Source of the DNA: Triticum aestivum
Taxonomy: Eukaryota; Streptophyta; Magnoliopsida; Poales; Poaceae
Assembly (NCBI RefSeq): GCF_018294505.1
Contig: NC_057802.1
Span: 554,752,712 to 554,816,711 of the forward strand
Length of the DNA stretch: 64,000 nt
Reading direction: 5' to 3'
Of this stretch, positions 60,380 through 64,000 are shown piece by piece. The position numbers and the translations under genes are program-made. Every line of letters starts with the position of its first letter. Position 1 is the stretch's first letter. The notes under the pieces are model-generated. The model ran no database searches and had not been told where the DNA came from. It saw only the letters and a program-made list of their open reading frames with translations.

Positions 60380-61348
60380 TCAAAAAAAATAAGATTGAAT
60401 ATTCTCCAAATATGTGGGATCTAAAGTTGACACTCTTCCAAACCCACTTTCAATACTATTGCAAACAATAATATCAATCTCATATTCATCATGGGGCTTA
60501 AATAAATTTTCAAGATCATAAGAAGAATCACCCCAATCATGATTATTGCAACAAGTAGTAGACATAGCAAAACTAGCATCCCCAAGCTTAGCATTTTGCA
60601 TATTATTAGCACAATTGACATCAAGAGAATTTATTGTAAGATCATTGCAATCATGCTTTTCATCGAAGGAACTATCAAGTGTGGGTGCAATAGCAACGAT
60701 CTCATGTTTAACATAAGGAACTATAGCAAATTCATCTTCATAAATATTGGCATCATGGCCACAAGAATAGCAAGCATCATGTTCATCAAGGGATATATCA
60801 ATCAAATCATTGGAATCATAATTATCTATAGATTCATGCGTATCATTATTTTCTTCAGAAGCAATGGTCATTCTTTCAATAAATTATTTGACATAGACAT
60901 TATGAGCATAGTTTTCATAGCAATATTTAAGTATGTCAAAATTTTCAGATTCGTAGAGAGTAATATCGTACTTTTCAATCAAAGAAGCAACTTCATAAGC
61001 ACCCTTAAAAGCAACAAATTCTTCAATTTGTTTGATATCGTTGTAACTATAAACACCCTTTGCATAAGAAGATAAGATTTCATTATCATTAAACTCACAT
61101 AGGTAGGGGAGGTGTTTTTCAGGGTTCTTAGATCAACAAGTAAAATCATAAATTTCACAAAGATTCCAAGCATAACATAGCAATCTGTTTATTTGATCCC
61201 ATAAGAATCTCCCTTTTTCAGACAAACGGTGACGCACAAAATGAGCATCCTCATCTAAAGATTTCCCATCAACTAGGCTAGTTGGGGTTTCAGCACGAGC
61301 GCATAAGGATCGAAGATGATCCATGTAGAACACTTTAAGTGGATCCAT
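60380..61348 (-). pseudogene. Gag-like ORF relic of the Sabrina-like element
   Basis: It starts with MDPLKVFYMDHLRSLC at 61348, about 200 bp after the primer-binding site. That frame stops at 61133. Related coding continues in other frames to the block at 60380-60871, which is acidic and Asn/Asp-rich (SIDNYDSNDLIDISLDEHD). No CCHC knuckle, protease or polymerase follows. The position fits gag, but I recognise no conserved Gag domain. At least one frameshift and one stop separate the pieces. Confidence 0.5.
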
Positions 61349-61549
61349 ATCAATAGATTTTTAGCAAGCAAAGATGCAAGCAAATAGAAGGCACATGAAA
61401 ACACAAACAAAGATACATACGGGAAGAAGGCGAAGAAAAGGCAAAGGTGAAGTGGGGGAGAGGAAAACGAGAGGCAAATGGCAAATAATGTAATGCGAGG
61501 GATAAGAGTTTGTGATGGGTACTTGGTATGTCTTGACTTGGCATAGATC

Positions 61550-61567
61550 TCCCTGGCAACGGCGCCA
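61550..61567 (-). other. Primer-binding site of the Sabrina-like element
   Basis: On the minus strand TGGCGCCGTTGCCAGGGA lies about 11 nt inside the 5' LTR. This is a common primer site of grass Gypsy elements. Confidence 0.8.
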
Positions 61568-61578
61568 GAAATCCTTCT

Positions 61579-63154
61579 TGCTACCTCTTGAGCATGCGTT
61601 GGTTTTCCCTTGAAGAGGAAAGGGTGATGCAGCAAAGTAGCGTAAGTATTTCCCTCAGTTTTTGAGAACCAAGGTATCAATCCAGTAGGAGACTACACGC
61701 AAGTCCCTCGTACCTGCACAAACAAATAAGAACCTTGCAACCAACGCGATAAAGGGGTTGTCAATCCCTTCACGGCCACTTGCAAAAGTGAGATCTGATA
61801 GAGATAATAAGAGAAATATTTTTGGTATTTTTATGATATAGATTGGAAAGTAAAGATTGCAAAATAAAAGGCGGCAAAAATAGCAAGTAGATAGGAAAAT
61901 AATATGATGGAAAATAGACCCGGGGCCCATAGGTTTCACTAGTGGCTTCTCTCAAGATAGCATAATTTACGGTGGGTGAACAAATTACTGTCGAGCAATT
62001 GATAGAAAAGCGCATAGTTATGAGAATATATGGGCATGATCATGTATATAGGCATCATGTCCGCGACAAGTAGACCGAAACGATTCTGCATCTACTACTA
62101 TTACTCCACACATCGACCGCTATCCAGCATGCATCTAGAGTATTAAGTTCATAAGAATAGAGTAACGCATTAGGCAAGATGATATGATGTAGAGGGATAA
62201 ACTCAAGCAATATGATATAAACCCCATCTTTTTATCCTCGATGGCAACAATACAATATGTGCCTTGCTGCCCCTGCTGTCACTGGGAAAGGTCACCGCAA
62301 GATTGAACCCAAAGCTAAGCACTTCTCCCATTGCAAGAAAGATCAATATAGTAGGCCAAACCAAACTGATAATTCGAAGAGACTTGCAAAGATATTAAAT
62401 CATGCATAAAAGAATTCAGAGAAGAATCAAATATTGTCCATAGATAATCTTGATCATAAACCCACAATTCATCGGATCTCGACAAACACACCGCAAAAAG
62501 AATTACATTGAATAGATCTCCATGAGAATCGAGGAGAACTTTGTATTGAGATCCAAAGAGAGAGAAGAAGCCATCTAGCTAATAACTATGGACCCGGAGG
62601 TCTGTGGTAAACTACTCACACATCATCGGAGAGGCTATGGTGTTGATGCAGAAGCCCTCCATGATCGATTCCCCCTCCGGCAGAGCGCTGGAAAAGGCCC
62701 CAAGATGGGATCTCACGGGTACAGAAGGTTGCGGCGGTGGAAATAGGGTTTCGTGGTGCTCCCGGATGTTTTCGGGGTATATGAGTATATATAGGTGGAA
62801 GAAGTAGGTCGGTGGAGCCACGAGGGTGGGGGGCGCGCCTACCCCCTCTGGGCGCGCCCTCCTACCTCGTGGCCGCCTCGTTTCTTCCTTTACGTCCACT
62901 CCAAGTCTCCTGGATTGCGTTTGTTCCAAAAATAACTCTCCCAAGGGTTTCATTCCGTTTGGACTCCGTTTGATATTCCTTTTCTGCGAAACATTGAAAT
63001 AGGCAAAAAAACAGCAATCTGCGTTGGGCCTTTGGTTAGTAGGTTAGTCCCAAAATTAATATAAAAGTGCATAATAAAGCCCATTAAACATCCAAAACAG
63101 ATAATATAATAGCATGGAACAATCAGAAATTATAGATACGTTGGAGACGTATCA
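61579..63154 (-). repeat. 5' LTR of the Sabrina-like element
   Basis: Plus-strand ends are TGCTACCTC and GAGACGTATCA, 1576 bp. The TATATATA box at about 62785-62792 points transcription leftward, away from the exonuclease-like gene. The LTR edge is 66 bp from that gene's first usable ATG. Confidence 0.95.
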
Positions 63155-63184
63155 CGCCCCACCATTGCAAGAACCACACCCACC

Positions 63185-63199
63185 ATGAGAAATTCTTAG
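63185..63199 (+). promoter_or_regulatory. In-frame upstream ATG closed by a stop after four codons
   Basis: ATG AGA AAT TCT TAG in a good context (CACCATGAG) is in the same frame as the exonuclease ORF, and the frame is open from the next codon on. This suggests the ancestral start was here and the TAG is a later nonsense change, leaving the ATG at 63221. Alternatively it is a short upstream ORF. Confidence 0.55.
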
Positions 63200-63220
63200 A
63201 GGGTGTCCTGCGCGGCCTCA

Positions 63221-63940
63221 ATGGCGCTCCGAGCGGCTGCCGACGACGAGCAGCAGTTCACCATGCTTGCCGTGGTGGACACCCACAGAAGGTTCATGGA
63301 CCTCTTGGTGGTGTACACCAACGACCCGGTCTGGGTGGAGCACTCCATCCACATCATGGAGTTGTTGCTTGCCGCGGAGAAGTACAAGGTGGTCAGGTTC
63401 GACCTCGAGTACACCCGCGCTTGTGCCGGGTCTCGTCCCAAGGTCGCCATCGCCCAGATGTCCGTGCGCCACCACGTCCTCGTCTACCACTACTGCCTGG
63501 CCACAAGGCCTTGTGAGCGTTTCGCCAGGTTTGTCAACAGCCCCCACTATATGTTCGCTACGGTGGACATCACCAACGATGTAAAGGCGCTCGAGAATTC
63601 GGGCATCGCCTGCCAGAATCTTGTCAAGATCCAGGGCCAATACAAGATCTGGGGCAGCAAGGAGCATGAGAAGGACTCACTGGTTCACCTCGCCGAGCCA
63701 ATCATCGACCCCTACTACAGAGACATGAAGGATTCGTGCAACAAGGACAAGCGTGCCTGGCACTCGGCCTGGATGGAGAAACTCAACAAAGCTCACGTCG
63801 TGTACGCGGCCAAGGAGGCGTACACGAGCTACGACATGTACAGGCAGATCGTTAACATGAGGAAGTGCCTCCTTCCCCAAAACGTCCAGGGATCTAGCCG
63901 GAAGCAGAGCAATGGCAAGCGTCGTCGCAACAATAAGTAG
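63221..63940 (+). CDS. DEDDy 3'-5' exonuclease-like protein (RNase D/WRN-exo fold), 239 aa
   Basis: The first in-frame ATG after the upstream stop is 63221; the ORF runs to TAG 63940. Motif I is FDLEY (D61, E63). Motif II is VDITNDVKALE (D120). Motif III is YAAKEAYTSYDMY, with Y195 present but Glu199 where the family has the fourth metal-binding Asp. The C-terminus is basic (RKQSNGKRRRNNK) and could be a nuclear signal. The family removes nucleotides from 3' ends of DNA or RNA. Arabidopsis WEX, a related protein, takes part in post-transcriptional silencing. Asp-to-Glu often lowers activity, so this copy may be weak or binding-only. The LTR insertion 66 bp upstream has displaced the native promoter, which now lies before 45168. 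Whether it is expressed is unknown. Confidence 0.75.
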   Translation: MALRAAADDEQQFTMLAVVDTHRRFMDLLVVYTNDPVWVEHSIHIMELLLAAEKYKVVRFDLEYTRACAGSRPKVAIAQMSVRHHVLVYHYCLATRPCERFARFVNSPHYMFATVDITNDVKALENSGIACQNLVKIQGQYKIWGSKEHEKDSLVHLAEPIIDPYYRDMKDSCNKDKRAWHSAWMEKLNKAHVVYAAKEAYTSYDMYRQIVNMRKCLLPQNVQGSSRKQSNGKRRRNNK

Positions 63941-64000
63941 ATGATTAGATCCTCGTTTCTCCTACTTTAGTATGCATGTAATTTCTTTCTTTGGTGTGTG

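Larger units (their letters stand above)
45169..63154 (-). mobile_element. Complete Sabrina-like Gypsy LTR element with nested CACTA
   Basis: Read on the minus strand, the 5' LTR is 61579-63154, the primer-binding site is next to it, and the polypurine tract abuts the 3' LTR at 45169-46750. The target duplication CGCCC is perfect (45164-45168 and 63155-63159). After subtracting the nested CACTA (47474-57944), the internal region is about 4.36 kb and the element about 7.5 kb. No protease, integrase or reverse transcriptase is visible, so it is non-autonomous. By-eye LTR divergence is about 3.5-4%, suggesting an insertion around 1.4 million years ago. The family name is tentative. Confidence 0.95.

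Noticed and set aside
63203..63205. Start of the exonuclease-like gene at GTG 63203
   Set aside because: GTG is unlikely to be used; the first in-frame ATG after the stop is 63221.

Overview
This window is nuclear DNA of a Triticeae grass (wheat, Aegilops or a close relative). The evidence is a Copia element whose 1.7-kb LTRs open with TGTTGGAAATATG (Angela/BARE1/WIS type), 1.6-kb LTRs opening with TGATACGTCTCCAACG (a Gypsy family I call Sabrina-like), several CACTA transposons, and Stowaway MITEs opening with CTCCCTCCGT. Roughly 85-90% of the window is transposon or decayed transposon sequence. I saw no rRNA, tRNA, CRISPR or prokaryotic-style operon.

Layout. 1-1634 is the 3' end of a plus-strand LTR retrotransposon. 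1635-3979 is old repetitive DNA: a 7-copy, ~100-bp minisatellite, then ~330-bp units. 3980-37737 is a composite CACTA element of about 33.8 kb. It interrupts one of the ~330-bp units, and that unit resumes at 37738. The composite holds a small TATA-driven ORF (8061-8828), a decayed minus-strand gene with repeated exons that looks B3/REM-like (about 9.8-17.6 kb), a 1.7-kb non-autonomous CACTA (11118-12788), several MITEs, and a decayed plus-strand TNPA-like gene (about 21.6-36.2 kb). That last gene is split by a complete Angela-type Copia element (22213-30950, target duplication CCGCA).

37738-45168 is the most gene-like stretch. It has more ~330-bp units, a two-exon zf-XS (SGS3-type zinc finger) gene (39807-40829), and a five-exon B3-like plus F-box/FBD gene (41462-44378) with three disabling lesions. 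45169-63154 is a complete minus-strand Sabrina-like LTR element (target duplication CGCCC). Nested in it is a 10.5-kb CACTA (47474-57944, target duplication ACT) with three minus-strand genes: a TNP2 transposase, a Transposase_24/Ulp1-type ORF2, and a short coiled-coil protein with a C-terminal membrane anchor. All three carry stops or frameshifts. At the right end is an intact ORF for a DEDDy 3'-5' exonuclease-like protein (63221-63940). The LTR element landed only 66 bp upstream of its ATG.

How it fits together. Once the 18-kb LTR insertion is removed, the zf-XS gene and the exonuclease-like gene lie about 4.4 kb apart. Both families have members linked to plant RNA silencing (SGS3, WEX), so this pair is the part I would check first for new biology. 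The rest is a readable nesting history. By-eye LTR divergence is about 1.4% for the Angela element and 3.5-4% for the Sabrina-like element.
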